In this document: positions 29,691 through 40,067 of the stretch, piece by piece
Position numbering within the stretch: position 1 is the stretch's first letter
How the letters are laid out: every line of letters begins with the position of its first letter
DNA from: Puccinia triticina
Lineage: Eukaryota; Basidiomycota; Pucciniomycetes; Pucciniales; Pucciniaceae
DNA length: 64,000 bases
Reading direction: 5' to 3'
Assembly: GCF_026914185.1 (NCBI RefSeq)
Contig: NC_070561.1
Location: 2,046,001 to 2,110,000 of the forward strand
The notes under the pieces: generated by a model
Told to the model about the DNA's origin: nothing
What the model saw: only the letters and a program-made list of their open reading frames with translations
Database searches by the model: none
Program-made: the position numbers and the translations under genes

Positions 29691-31945
29691 CTAGAGGCCA
29701 AAGCGGCTACGCCACCGCAGGCTGTAAGCCCCCCACCTCCCTCAACTCGTGCAGGCCACTTCAATCCCAATAGCAGCTCTGTGTTCCCAATATTTAATCT
29801 TTGGCTGCCAGTGGAGATGGGGTGTTTGGTTGTTTGGGTGCAGAACTGGTTGATGGAGGGTAACCATGTGATGGCTTGCAAGGCGTTCAAGGTGACCTCG
29901 CTGCCCACAGGCTCCATTTTTGGTCTTCCCCAGCCAGCAATCCACAAGCCAAACATTTATTTGTTTGGCAGGCGGTACAACAACATATGCGAGGATCTGA
30001 AGGGGAAGGATGAGAAGCTGTGGGTTGGGTTCTCTCTTTATCTGGGCAGCCTTTGGGAGAGAGCTTCTATGCAATTTTTGTGGGGGTGGGCAACAGACAC
30101 ACCATGTGTCACACACCACACGGCCAACGGGATTATCAGGCTGCTGGACCGGAACCAGAAGCTGAAGGTGGTGCCGGTGTGGCACGCGGCAAGCCAGTGT
30201 GGTGGGTTTCTTAAGCTGTGCACGGCCATTGAAGCTGCCGTCAACCTCAGGCTAAACGGCGAGCTGGCCGCGATCCTTGAGCCCCTGATGCACCGCTACC
30301 CCCACCAGCTCATCCACACTGGTCAGTGGCTCACACGCAGACACTTGCCCCTGGCCTTACCTCGCGACATGCTCTCTTTCTCTCTCCGGTGACTAAATAC
30401 ATTTAACATATAAGAATGTACACAACTATATGAATAGATACATATAAATCATATTACCTGCGTATACACATGAGCTCCCATGGGGATTTAATAAACCACC
30501 CCACTCCCGCAAGTAGCATCCTGTGCCCAACCGCCTCAGCATGGAAAGTCCCACCAAGGAGAACATCTCCTTGTATGATTACAGCCGGATAGCAGAAGTT
30601 TTCCACTGTTCTTCATCTGGGAAGATGGAGAGCGGATGAGGAGTAACAGCGGCAATGAGTTCAGAGGTTAATGGGCTGGGCGGGCAGAGACGTACAGGGC
30701 CTGGAGTACGTTGGTCATCACGTCAAGTAAAATGAAGCTGCCGGTCTGGCCAACGCAGTCAGAGCAACAGACAATAACCTGAACGGCACCGGTTCCGATG
30801 GCAGGTTGGACACCCTTGGGCTGTCTTGGATCCAAGTGAGATATGCGGAAGCCGTTGATGGCTTGGATGTTCAGGCGCTGAATCTGGTTGTATGCCCGTT
30901 GCGTCTTGGCGAGCAGCTCGAGCACAATATTCTGCAAACTTCTAAAAAAGACATCTAAGCATTTGGAGCATATTGGAAGTCATCAATCTCAGGTTTGAAG
31001 GCGGTGATACTGGTCTTGGTCTAAAGAAGAAGCAATAATTGGATTGCCTGCTTCAGCAAAGACTTGATCTAAGGTGGTAACCCGCAGCTGGAATTGACCC
31101 CCAAGGCGGCTTGGTAGTGAGTTACACACCGCATACATCCTCTATGCCCTTCACTGCGGCTTGCTTCGTGAGCAAATCAGAAAAATTGCAGGCCCGTTTG
31201 AAATACTTGATCACATTGTCGCAACCTATGTCGTGATGAGATTGGGTAGGCTCTCGCACCTCTGTGGAAACGACATGTCCCGGTCCTTCCAATAGCGGAC
31301 CACCAGCAAGCTGTCCCACCTGTATCAGGGAAGGTTGCCATAGCACAGCAGGGAGGGGAGACTTGAGTTGACCAGAAAGATTAGGCTGACGGCCTGGGTT
31401 ATGAGTGTCAGCCGGGAAGAAAAATGTATCAGCTCCTTCCAAATGGCCCATCAGACATAGCTAAAACAAAGCAGCATGATGCTCTTGCAGTATTGGGGGC
31501 ACCGGGCATGCGGTTGCTAGTAGTCAGGGTGATCCAAGCATACATCTTGATCTACGAGGCAGACATTGTGGTCAAGAAGCAGTAGGGACTGTTGGCAAAG
31601 CCTGGACAAACCAATTTGGTTGGAATCGGATACCTGTCAAGCGTGGAGTGATGGGAAATCCTGCATTGTGTGGAAGGTGGAGGGGGTGACAGTAGGCAAA
31701 ACTGATCAGTTGGTTGTGGTGATTGCTGAGCAGTGCACGGTGTGGGTGGCGACCGTGGCGGTGGCATAGGACAATGGTTGGAGCGGTGGCAACGTGCGGG
31801 AAATTGTTGAGCGGCAAGCGTTGAGAGAGTGTTGACTGTGCATATTTAAGAGGGGGGTGGCAGCGGTTTGTCCCCCCAGGGGCTCCGGTTTTGTCCTACC
31901 CCCTCCCTGGGAGCCCACTAATCACTTGATTAGGGCCTTCCTGGA
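29691..31945 (-). mobile_element. Non-autonomous Helitron-like element (copy 1)
   Basis: On the minus strand the right-hand terminus reads GTGGCGTAGCCGCTTTGGCC then TCTAG and a flanking T: a small GTGGC-GTA-GCCGC hairpin followed after about ten bases by CTAG, the Helitron 3' signature with A/T insertion. The proposed minus-strand 5' end TCCAGGAAGGCCCTAATCAA and the next ~100 bp (CAGGGAGGGGG, GGACAAAACC, CCCCTGGGG) match copy 2 at 36113. Length is 2255 bp. No Rep/helicase is present. Confidence 0.55.
29817..30392 (+). CDS. 191-codon ORF inside Helitron copy 1, family not recognised
   Basis: Open from ATG 29817 (MGCLVVWVQNWLMEGNHV...) to 30392. The middle part (KLKVVPVWHAASQCGGFLKL, then CTAIEAAVNLRLNGELAAIL) reads like real protein with helical character; no motif is known to me. 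Helitrons often carry captured gene pieces, so this may be an exon-derived fragment. Minus-strand ORFs at 30668-30937 and 31122-31451 are equally unassigned. Confidence 0.3.
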   Translation: MGCLVVWVQNWLMEGNHVMACKAFKVTSLPTGSIFGLPQPAIHKPNIYLFGRRYNNICEDLKGKDEKLWVGFSLYLGSLWERASMQFLWGWATDTPCVTHHTANGIIRLLDRNQKLKVVPVWHAASQCGGFLKLCTAIEAAVNLRLNGELAAILEPLMHRYPHQLIHTGQWLTRRHLPLALPRDMLSFSLR

Positions 31946-32694
31946 ATACTCCAACAACCGGCCCACTTTTGCTTGTTGCTGCGGCACAGCTGGAGGGTCA
32001 TCCATAGGGCCTTCGGGCCTTTGGGGATTTCAACATGTACTGTGAGATTTGTAGGCTGTTTTTACCATTTTGTGATAAAAAACGCCCCAAAACTTAGATC
32101 CAGAGGTCTAGGATTTTGTGAATTTAAGAAAGTGGGATTTTCACCTATATGTACACACATTCTTTTGTTAGGTTTTTTTGAAGTGATTAAGAAACCCTGG
32201 ATAATCTGGGGCTGCCCTGAACTTAGCCCAGACTTCCAACTCTATTGTGAAAAAAATCATAAAATTTGCTAAAACAATTATGTGAGAATGCTTGCAGCCC
32301 AGATGCCTATCTGCCACCTGCAAGATCACAAGGTGGCTATGGTCATTGATCAGTTAGCAATTTTTCATCATTTGATGCAAAAATAAAGCATCAAGGGGAT
32401 AGCCAGTGAGCAAAGCTAGCTCAGTTCAGAAGGAAATCACCTTTTCTCTCAAAGTATGTGATGCTTATAGCATCAATCAATACCAAAGATATAAGTATCC
32501 ACTATGTTAATTTTTTTCCGAAAGTCTACAAATATCTTGATTGATAAAAACAGAAAGAAGATTCATTGAATTTATTCACTTTCATCACAAAGGTATATCT
32601 ACCAAGCCAAAATTTTTGTTTTTCATGTATGAAAACACATTTTGAGCGGTGTGGACGGCATAATAAGCACATGATCAATGAAAATATATTATTA
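31946..32694. other. No gene recognised
   Basis: AT-rich, no ORF worth supporting. Confidence 0.35.
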
Positions 32695-32918
32695 GGGGGT
32701 TTCAAAGTTGGCCAGATCTAACTTGCATGCACTTTTGCAGGTCGGTGTTCAAGTTCATTTGAACACCAAGTTGTAAAAGTACATGCAAGCCACACTGTAC
32801 TACACCCCCTTAGCCTGCTTGGATGTTTTTTTTAAATTTGGTAAATATGCAATAAAAGCCTTGAACACCAACTTGAAAAAGTGCATGCAAGTTGTGCATG
32901 GCCAACTTTGAATCCCCC
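32695..32918. repeat. MITE with ~59-bp terminal inverted repeats
   Basis: Left end GGGGGTTTCAAAGTTGGCCA and the reverse complement of the right end GGGGGATTCAAAGTTGGCCA continue to match inward through AACTTGCATGCACTTTT and GGTGTTCAAG. TATTA flanks both sides (5-bp duplication, or TA). The interior repeats the TTGAACACCAA words, so the 224-bp unit is nearly one large hairpin. Confidence 0.78.
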
Positions 32919-33235
32919 TATTACATCAAGAAAAATCTGGTTTCTGCCAAGAAATGGAGATTGCTTTGCAATGCAGTTGAACACAGGTTCTGTAAAAGAT
33001 ACAATTACTCAAATAGTCCAGTTGGGGTGGACATCAGGTTGATATGAAACCATGTCCAACATGAATTCATACAAGATTCAGAATCAATTCAGACACACTT
33101 GAGCATAAATTCAATCCAAAATTACGCATAAATTAATTTCAAGTTCTGCAAGAGATCTTAAAGGGTTCCTAAAGAGAGGGGTGAAGGCACTTGAAAGCAA
33201 GTGCTGAGCAAACATCCGTGGTGTTGTATACTGTG
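32919..33235. other. No gene; dispersed repeat piece
   Basis: The part at 33190-33235 (GGCACTTGAAAGCAAGTGC, AGCAAACATCC) resembles 11010-11060. Confidence 0.35.
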
Positions 33236-33492
33236 ATATGTATAAGTGTACTACTGTGAACTTGGGTTGAGGCAGGTGACAGCTGGGTTACTGGGGCTGG
33301 CCATGTGATAGGTGTCCATGAGGTGTAACTTCCACACTAGAGGGGGCCCAGGGGTGCTTCCAGTGGTGGCTAGGGGTGATATTGCCCGTAGAATCCATTT
33401 CTGGGGTCCATTTCGTGGTATCTTGCGGCCTAGTATGAGTAATTATGTGGCATAGAAAAAACCTTTTATTTTTCCACTTTTCCGTCTACCAC
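33236..33492. repeat. Diverged LTR end related to the 40-48 kb element
   Basis: GGTGGCTAGGGGTGATATTG, ATCCATTTCTGGGGTCCATT, TCGTGGTATCTTGCGGCC, GTCTACCACA align in order with 41500-41628 (ACTAGGGGTTATTTTGG, CCATTTCTGATGTCCATTTG, CCGTATCTTGAGGC, ATGACCACA). Confidence 0.55.
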
Positions 33493-33850
33493 ACCGCCCC
33501 GCCCCATTTTCAAATGGGCTGGGGCGGGTTGGGTTGGAGTTTCAAAATATCAAGACCCGCCCCATGAACCAATCCATCAAAAGTGGGGCAGGCAGGGGAG
33601 GGTTGGCTCATGGGTTGACCCATGGGTTGGTCTTGAAAGATGATTTCATAAAAATTGCTATTGAGACCTGCCCATCTTCATGGGTTGGGTTGGCGCGGGT
33701 AAAATTGTGTCAATATGTACAAGTTTAATCCTCTGTGATCATGCACATGGGTTATCACAGTTTTTGGAAGGGAAAGGATAGAAAGGATTTTTCAGATGAT
33801 ACATAATTGCAAATTGCTTTCAATTTGCCATCAGTTTGCTTTTAATGAAA
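33493..33850. other. Non-coding, GGGTTGG/CCCGCCCC-rich
   Basis: GC-rich GGGGCGGGTTGGGTTGG words, also seen near 27855 and 36960, suggest a dispersed low-complexity repeat. No gene. Confidence 0.4.
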
Positions 33851-36113
33851 CTAGAGGCCAAGGCGGACTCGCCGCTGCACTCCCAGGTCCCAGTATCTAA
33901 GGTTTATGGAATATTTGTGGCACTCATGGAGTACTCTCTGGATTGTCTATTTATTATGATGCCACAATTATACCCCTAGCCTAAGTCTGAAAATCAAAAT
34001 CCTCTTCCTCAGGATACACATACATACTTTGGAAAGAGATTAATTGAATTAGACATTGATCTGACCAGAGTACTGTTTTCAAAGTTTTTAATCCACAAGG
34101 AGGTGGAATATATTTCTATGATTGAGATCCCCAAGTTCTCTCAGGCTGGTCTTTAGGCTGTACAGTTGCATGCAGCATTCCACTGTACAAGGTTTTTGTC
34201 TGGATCCAAATGTTGGGGTCCAAAACCTAAAAAATACAGTTTTTTCACATATTTTTGGGCGGCTGGGACATGGTATGGTGTCCTAGCTATGGTTTTACAC
34301 CCACCAGACACTCCTCAAAGCACTGCATGACAGTTTCTGCATTCATGTGTGGGTTTAGTGCCCAACCAGAAGGCATAATTATGGTTTTAGGAGCCCATAC
34401 ATATGCACTTATGCCCGTATTTGGGAGGTGGATCCCAAAATATGGGCTGTGAACAAAAAAAAATTGGCTTGACCAAATTGGTTGCCACTTTAGATTTGGA
34501 ATCCACACACTCTTTATACTCTGTTAGAGTGCTGGACCCCCAACCCAGTTGGGGTTTCAATTTTTGCGGGTAGCTCTGTACAGTAGAATGTTGCGCGTAA
34601 CTGTAGATGTACGTTTGAATTGATATAGAATTAATATTCTCTGAATTAAAAGTAGGATAAGCCTAAATGTACTCCAAACTTGTACTAATTTTTGGCTTTG
34701 GGGGAGGTGGGTTAGGAAGATGGTACTCCAAAAAATCTGGAGGGCCTATTTTACTCTTAACTCCATGTTTGTTGGAGCACATGCCTTGGCACTCCAAAAT
34801 ACACCAAAATGGGATGCACTCCACCCTGATTTTGGCTTTGCACTCCAGTGTGCAAATATGAACCGGAGTGCCCACAGTAGTCATCAAGCAGGGCACACCC
34901 CACTTGATGACCAGCTAATGTGCAGCTCTGCTCAATGAGCAGTACAGACCAGTCATTGAGAGGTGTGAGACCCCTCAATGGCTGGTACAGATCAGTCTTT
35001 GGGAGGTGTGAGACCTCAATGACCGGTCCAACCGGTCATTGGGAGGTGAGAGATCAATGGCCGGCACGCGACCGGTCATTGTACTGCGGAGCCCCCCTGA
35101 TGACCCCTTGATGGCCGGTCCGACCGGTCATCAAGAGGTGTGAGACCCCTCAATGACCGGTACCAACCGGCCATCAAGAGGTATGAGACCCCTCAATGGC
35201 TGGTCCGACCGCTCATTGGGAGGTGAGGGACCCCTTGATGGCCGGCACCAATCTGTCATTGAGGTGTACTGTACTGCGGAGTCCCCTCAATGACCGGTAC
35301 CGACCGGCCATTGAGAGGTATGAGACCCCTTGATGGCCAGTCCAACCAGTCATTGAGAGATATGAGACCCCTTGATGGCCAGTCCGACCAGTCATTGAGA
35401 GGTGTGAGACCCCTCAATGGCCGGTCCGACCGGTCATTGGGAGGTGAGTGACCCCTCAATGACCGGTCGGACCGACCATTGAGGGGTAATGTACTGTGGA
35501 GTCCCCTCGAGAACCGGTACAGACTGGCCATTGAGAGGTATGAATCTCCTCAATGCCGGGCTGTTCCGGTCATCAAGAGGTGTTACCTCCCTCAATGACC
35601 GCACAGACCGGTCATCAAGAGCTATGACTCCTCTTGATGACCGGCACAGACCAGTCATTGGAGAGGAGGAGAATCTGCTCAAAGCCGGTCTGTACCAGTC
35701 ATCAAGGGGACTCCACAGTGCATTACCCCTCGATGGTTGTGTGAATCCCCCTGATACCACTACAGATTGGCATCGAGACGAGATGGAGACCTCAGGGAGG
35801 ATGCCTCCCCGGCAAGTTTCCTTGGATCCGGAACATGTCTCAATGACCCTGACTGGTCATCTTGAGAATTCAAGCTCTCAAGCTGACCTGTAAACACTCG
35901 GATGAGTGTGTACAGGCCAGCATTGTGTCTGCCCAGATGCAGGGCCCTGACAACCAAAATTTTTGGTTTGAAGGATGTCAGGGCCCTGTGAGCTTGGTCG
36001 GATACTTAAAGGGCTGGGGGGGGGGGGGGGGCTGTTTGTACCCCTAGGGGATCTGGTTTTGTCCACCCCCTCCCTGAAGGCCCCCTATTTCATTTGAGTA
36101 GGCCCCTTCTTGA
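33851..36113 (-). mobile_element. Non-autonomous Helitron-like element (copy 2)
   Basis: The minus-strand 3' end reads GCGGCGAGTCCGCCTTGGCC then TCTAG, followed by T: a GGCG-AGTC-CGCC hairpin, then CTAG. The minus-strand 5' end TCAAGAAGGGGCCTACTCAA is preceded by A, as expected for an A/T insertion. Length is 2263 bp against 2255 bp for copy 1. The two share about 105 bp at the 5' end and about 29 bp at the 3' end, but the interiors are unrelated; here the interior is mostly a palindrome array. Confidence 0.55.
34920..35760. repeat. Array of CCGGTC-centred palindromes (~16 units)
   Basis: Each unit holds an imperfect hairpin of the form CAATGACCGGTC...GACCGGTCATTG followed by a GAGGTGTGAGACCCCT-type linker, repeating about every 40-50 bp. 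A GTACTGCGGAG marker recurs at 35081, 35271 and 35491, a higher-order spacing of about 200 bp. Long ORFs on both strands are products of the repetition. Confidence 0.85.
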
Positions 36114-38639
36114 TTTCAAAAAACAAAAATTCCAAACCCAAACAAAACTTTAAACTCACACAAAACAAGAAAATTTAAACTTTGAACTCACACAACACAA
36201 AAAAAAATTTAAACTTTGAAGTCACACAAAAGAAAAACATTTGAACACAATCAAAACACACAAAAACATAAAATAAACTCACACACAAACAATAATCATA
36301 TAAACTCAAACAAACCATAAACTCTGTACATACTTAAAAAAAACTTAAACTTTTTAAACTTAAGGAACACAAATTTCAAAATTTTAATTTCTTCTGCCTG
36401 CAATTTCAATGAAATGCAGCATGAACCCATGAAGTCAGTTTCTGTGAAACTGTGGTTTTAATAAACTTGGATGTAACCATACCTTTTTGTCTTCTTTCTT
36501 TTCTTGGTGGGGTTTTCATTGCTCTCCAAGGTGTGTTTTTCAATAGCTTGAATATCTTTCAAAATTCAAGGGCTGGCTTGGCATGATGAGTCTTGCAGAT
36601 TGAAATAATAAACCAAGAGCCAAGTCTGTTGGCGCAGCTGGAGCAACTCAATTTCCAAAGGATGGGAAGATCAGAGAATAAAATTTTTGTTTGGCTTTCC
36701 ATTCTTCTCTCTTGTGGGGATAGTCCTTGACTCCTTCAGACACTAAGATGAAACTGCCTCAGAATAGATTTCATTGGCAGATATTGCTTCTGTACCAAAT
36801 TCTGGATTTTCTGATTCCTAGATATCTCACATCACCCACGTCATGAACCGGGTCTTAATGGGTACCTATGGGCAGACCAATCTTGAAAAACCATGTACCC
36901 AACCCATGATGGGCCACCCGCTGGGCTGACCCATCCAGGTCAAAAATTGCCACCTGGCAGACCCGCCCTTCCCCAGGCCTGGGTGGGTTGGGTTGACCCA
37001 ACCCTCCCTCCCTAGTTAACATCCACCCAATTTGCTTCACAGACAATGAAGGAATGCTTCTTTTTGCTATTTTGGTGTTATGCAGTATTTTTTATCACTG
37101 CTCATTATTTTTATAATGATTTTTGAAAACCATCAGTTTTTGTCCTGATGTGACTTGTTTTTGCATGCCCAGGTTGCTTGATCCACTTTTCCCGCTCCAG
37201 TGTAAAAAAAATCAAACTGTAATCTTATAAGAATCCCAGTTTATTAAAAACACAGTTTCACAGAAATTAGGTGCCTGGTTTTGTGGCCTGCATATTATTG
37301 AAAATACAAAAAAAAAGAAAATGAATTTTGCAAAAGTTCAAAATAAATAACCCCTAAACACCAAAGTGCCTTGGGCTGACCCCCCAGCCGGTGCGCAAGC
37401 AACAGGCAAAAAGAGGCCGGCAGACCCCCCTGTGCTCAGCAAGTGCTGCGCTGGAGAGGGGCCAATAAGCAAACCAAGCCTATGCAAGCGCAGCAGGTCA
37501 TGACATTGCTGGATGATTGACTCAACAGGGGAAAAACTCCCTGAAATCAAGCACTCCACTCTTTATACATATTTACATACTCACCCAGATTGAAACACAT
37601 GGTTGCCAGCAAGCCTCACCATCTCCAATGCAAAGCCTTGTGACCAGCTTCCCAATACCATGTACAGGCAACCTCACGCTCACCACAACTTCCAAAGACA
37701 TGGTATCCAGCAACCTAAAAACCATCAACAAGGGCTTGCAATCACCAAGACTCCGCCAACCTCAGCCCACACCCCCAATAGATAACCTTAATACATATCC
37801 CCCTTTCCCCCTTGCCTGCTTCCTGCTATCATCAATACCACTACGTAAGCTGAGCCTTGGTTGCTTGAGAAACCACAGCTTTGTTGGACAACAAGTGCCA
37901 GGCTCCAGCACAATGGGCTTTCCAATCATCAAAGTGCGCACACATTTTGTATCTCTGTTGTATTCAACATCACATATGTAGATATGCAGGGATCTATTTA
38001 TAGATCCCAGGTTTCTTTGAATACTCAAGCTTTAATATGACATGCATCATAATCAAGCTGTAGAATTTTGAATATTTATTAATGCTGATGAACTCTAATA
38101 CTTGTAGCTCTAGTCAAACTACTGTTGGCTCTGACTTTGCGTTGGTCAGGAGTTTTGGGAGCAACTTGTCTGATGTGAAAAAAAGTTGATCTTTCTTTTG
38201 ATCAGATTTCCACGACCAAATACATAGGATTCTCTGGAAAGAAACATGGATAGCATCAAAGGTCCCGCTGCATGAATCAGATGAATGATGAAGTTGAGGA
38301 AATTAGTATGTACTGTTGGCCAAAGATTTGAACTCAACACAATTCCAGTGCCTCCAACGCAGAGGCTACAGTTGACCTGGCCAAAGATTGGTGTGTAACT
38401 GGAGGGCTTCAAATTTGGTAATTTAGAAATGAGGTTAACTAATTGACTCCTTTAAATTACATCCCAACTCCCAAAACAGCCTTTTTGGGAGCCGGGATGT
38501 AATTTCCCCGCATAGAACACCAGGGGTGGTTTTGACGCACTCTCCAGAGAGTGACATACCATAACCTTTTTCCAGAACTGTGCTGGATGCTTTTGGATAA
38601 AGTAGTGTAAGAAATAATGAACAATGGTTGAACTCATTC
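36114..38639. other. No gene recognised
   Basis: A-rich stretch (AAACTTTAAACTCACACAAAA words, 36120-36360), a GGGTTGACCCAACCC-rich tract near 36960-37010, and AT-rich DNA with short ORFs. 38440-38560 contains TTACATCCCAACTCCCAAAA and CACTCTCCAGAGAGTG, which recur in altered form at 48395-48415 and 49465-49490. Confidence 0.35.
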
Positions 38640-39520
38640 AGTACGTACCTAGTACCGCTTGGCGGGTACCCCTTGCACCCGCCTCGCACCTGCGCAGCAG
38701 TGCCGGGTGCGGTACTAGGTACTTGGTTTTGGCAGGAAAGCGGTGCGGTACCCAAATAACGCCTACAAGTACCTCCCACCCCCCGGGGGATTGAGGGCCT
38801 TTACTTGGTAGATACAGCTTGGCAAAGGTCTCCCAGTTCCTCTTGGAATATCCCGCTCGCCAAGGGGACTCCTCCCGGGGAGCTGGATACATATATTGTA
38901 TCCAACTCACGGCCACCAAGGAACCTCCTGATGAGCTGGAGAGGAGTCCCCTTGCCAAGCTGGATACATATGTATCCAGCTCACTGAGAGGAATCTTCCA
39001 AGGCAGCTGGATGTGTCCAGCTCGCCGTGAGACCTCTTTAGCAAAGCTGGATATTGTGTATCCATCTCGGCGAGCTGGATAAATATTATGTATGTATCCA
39101 GCTCGCCAAGGGATGTCCACCCGGCGAGCTGGATGCATATCCAGCTTTCTGGGTGAACTTGCCTCTTTTACCGGAGCCATTCCTCTGGGTGAAGAGGTGT
39201 ACATGCCTCCAATCATATGGATCAGTTCCTCCTTGACCGGAGGATTCATCTGGTGGAAGAGGAGAGCTAGTGCTTGCCAGGAGGAGTCCCTCCCGGTGAA
39301 CAGTGGCTTTTTTACCCTCCAGCTTGTTGCAAAGGACGGCAACGAAGTGGATGGAGAAAGCATAACAGAAGAATGCTGCAACACCGAAAAAATCACAGGT
39401 GGTACCCGCGGTACCTGCAAGCAGTACCCGTGGTACCTCCCAGGTGGTGCCGGGTGTGGTACTAGGTACCTGAAATGGGCCCAAAAGCAGTGTGGTACCT
39501 GGGTCCAGAATGACTATCTC
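38640..39520. repeat. Cluster of short palindromes: GGTACC-rich flanks and GCTGGATAC..GTATCCAGC core
   Basis: The flanks (38640-38780 and 39400-39520) share CCGGGTGYGGTACTAGGTAC words. Between them, inverted pairs of GAGCTGGATAC recur, including a perfect 24-bp palindrome at 38958-38981 (core CTGGATACATATGTATCCAG). Two long ORFs on opposite strands follow the repeat. Confidence 0.75.
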
Positions 39521-40067
39521 TATCATCCACAACGTTTCTGAAAATTATCACGGATTCATCCATAAATCATCAAGAAGTCATGCACAACTCAACTGGAACT
39601 CAATCAGAACACAGTTGAAACCACTAAGACACAATGGCCACAAATAAATCATAACTCAATTTGAACTGTTTGTTGATTGGGATGATCTCTTGGGGTTTAA
39701 TTCATATTATTCACATGCTCATGAAGGTGTTCATTGTTTTCAATTTGCCAATTTTTCCCTCATGTGTGAGCATAAAATGTTGTTACAAATTGCAGGCTGG
39801 GCCTCTTTCAAATCAACAACACATACACACCATTTAGAATGATGTGAAAGGCCCACCTGAATTGTCATATTTCCCTAAAAAAAAGGCAGGTGTCATCTAT
39901 AATTGATACAAAAAAGAATGAAAATAGGGTGAAAGTATATATGTCAAGTCAAGCTTGGAGGTTTGTGGTACCATATTTCCGCTAGACAACCTGGATTCTT
40001 AACACATGTAAGCTTGTGAGTTGTTACTATGGTTTTTGTTTTCCAATGTCTCCATGCACATGCACGT
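39521..40067. other. No gene recognised
   Basis: AT-rich spacer up to the 3' LTR of the minus-strand element. Confidence 0.35.

Noticed and set aside
34920..35760. CRISPR-like repeat array
   Set aside because: Units are palindromic and variable in length, with no unique spacers of constant size, and the genome is eukaryotic.
37517..37981. 154-codon plus-strand ORF
   Set aside because: Begins at TTG, no motif, AT-rich repeat surroundings, comparable openness on the other strand.
38638..39420. 260-codon minus-strand ORF (ATG-like start, Pro/Ser/Trp-rich)
   Set aside because: It lies wholly in the palindrome cluster; the opposite strand gives similar peptides because the units are inverted copies. 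No protein motif.
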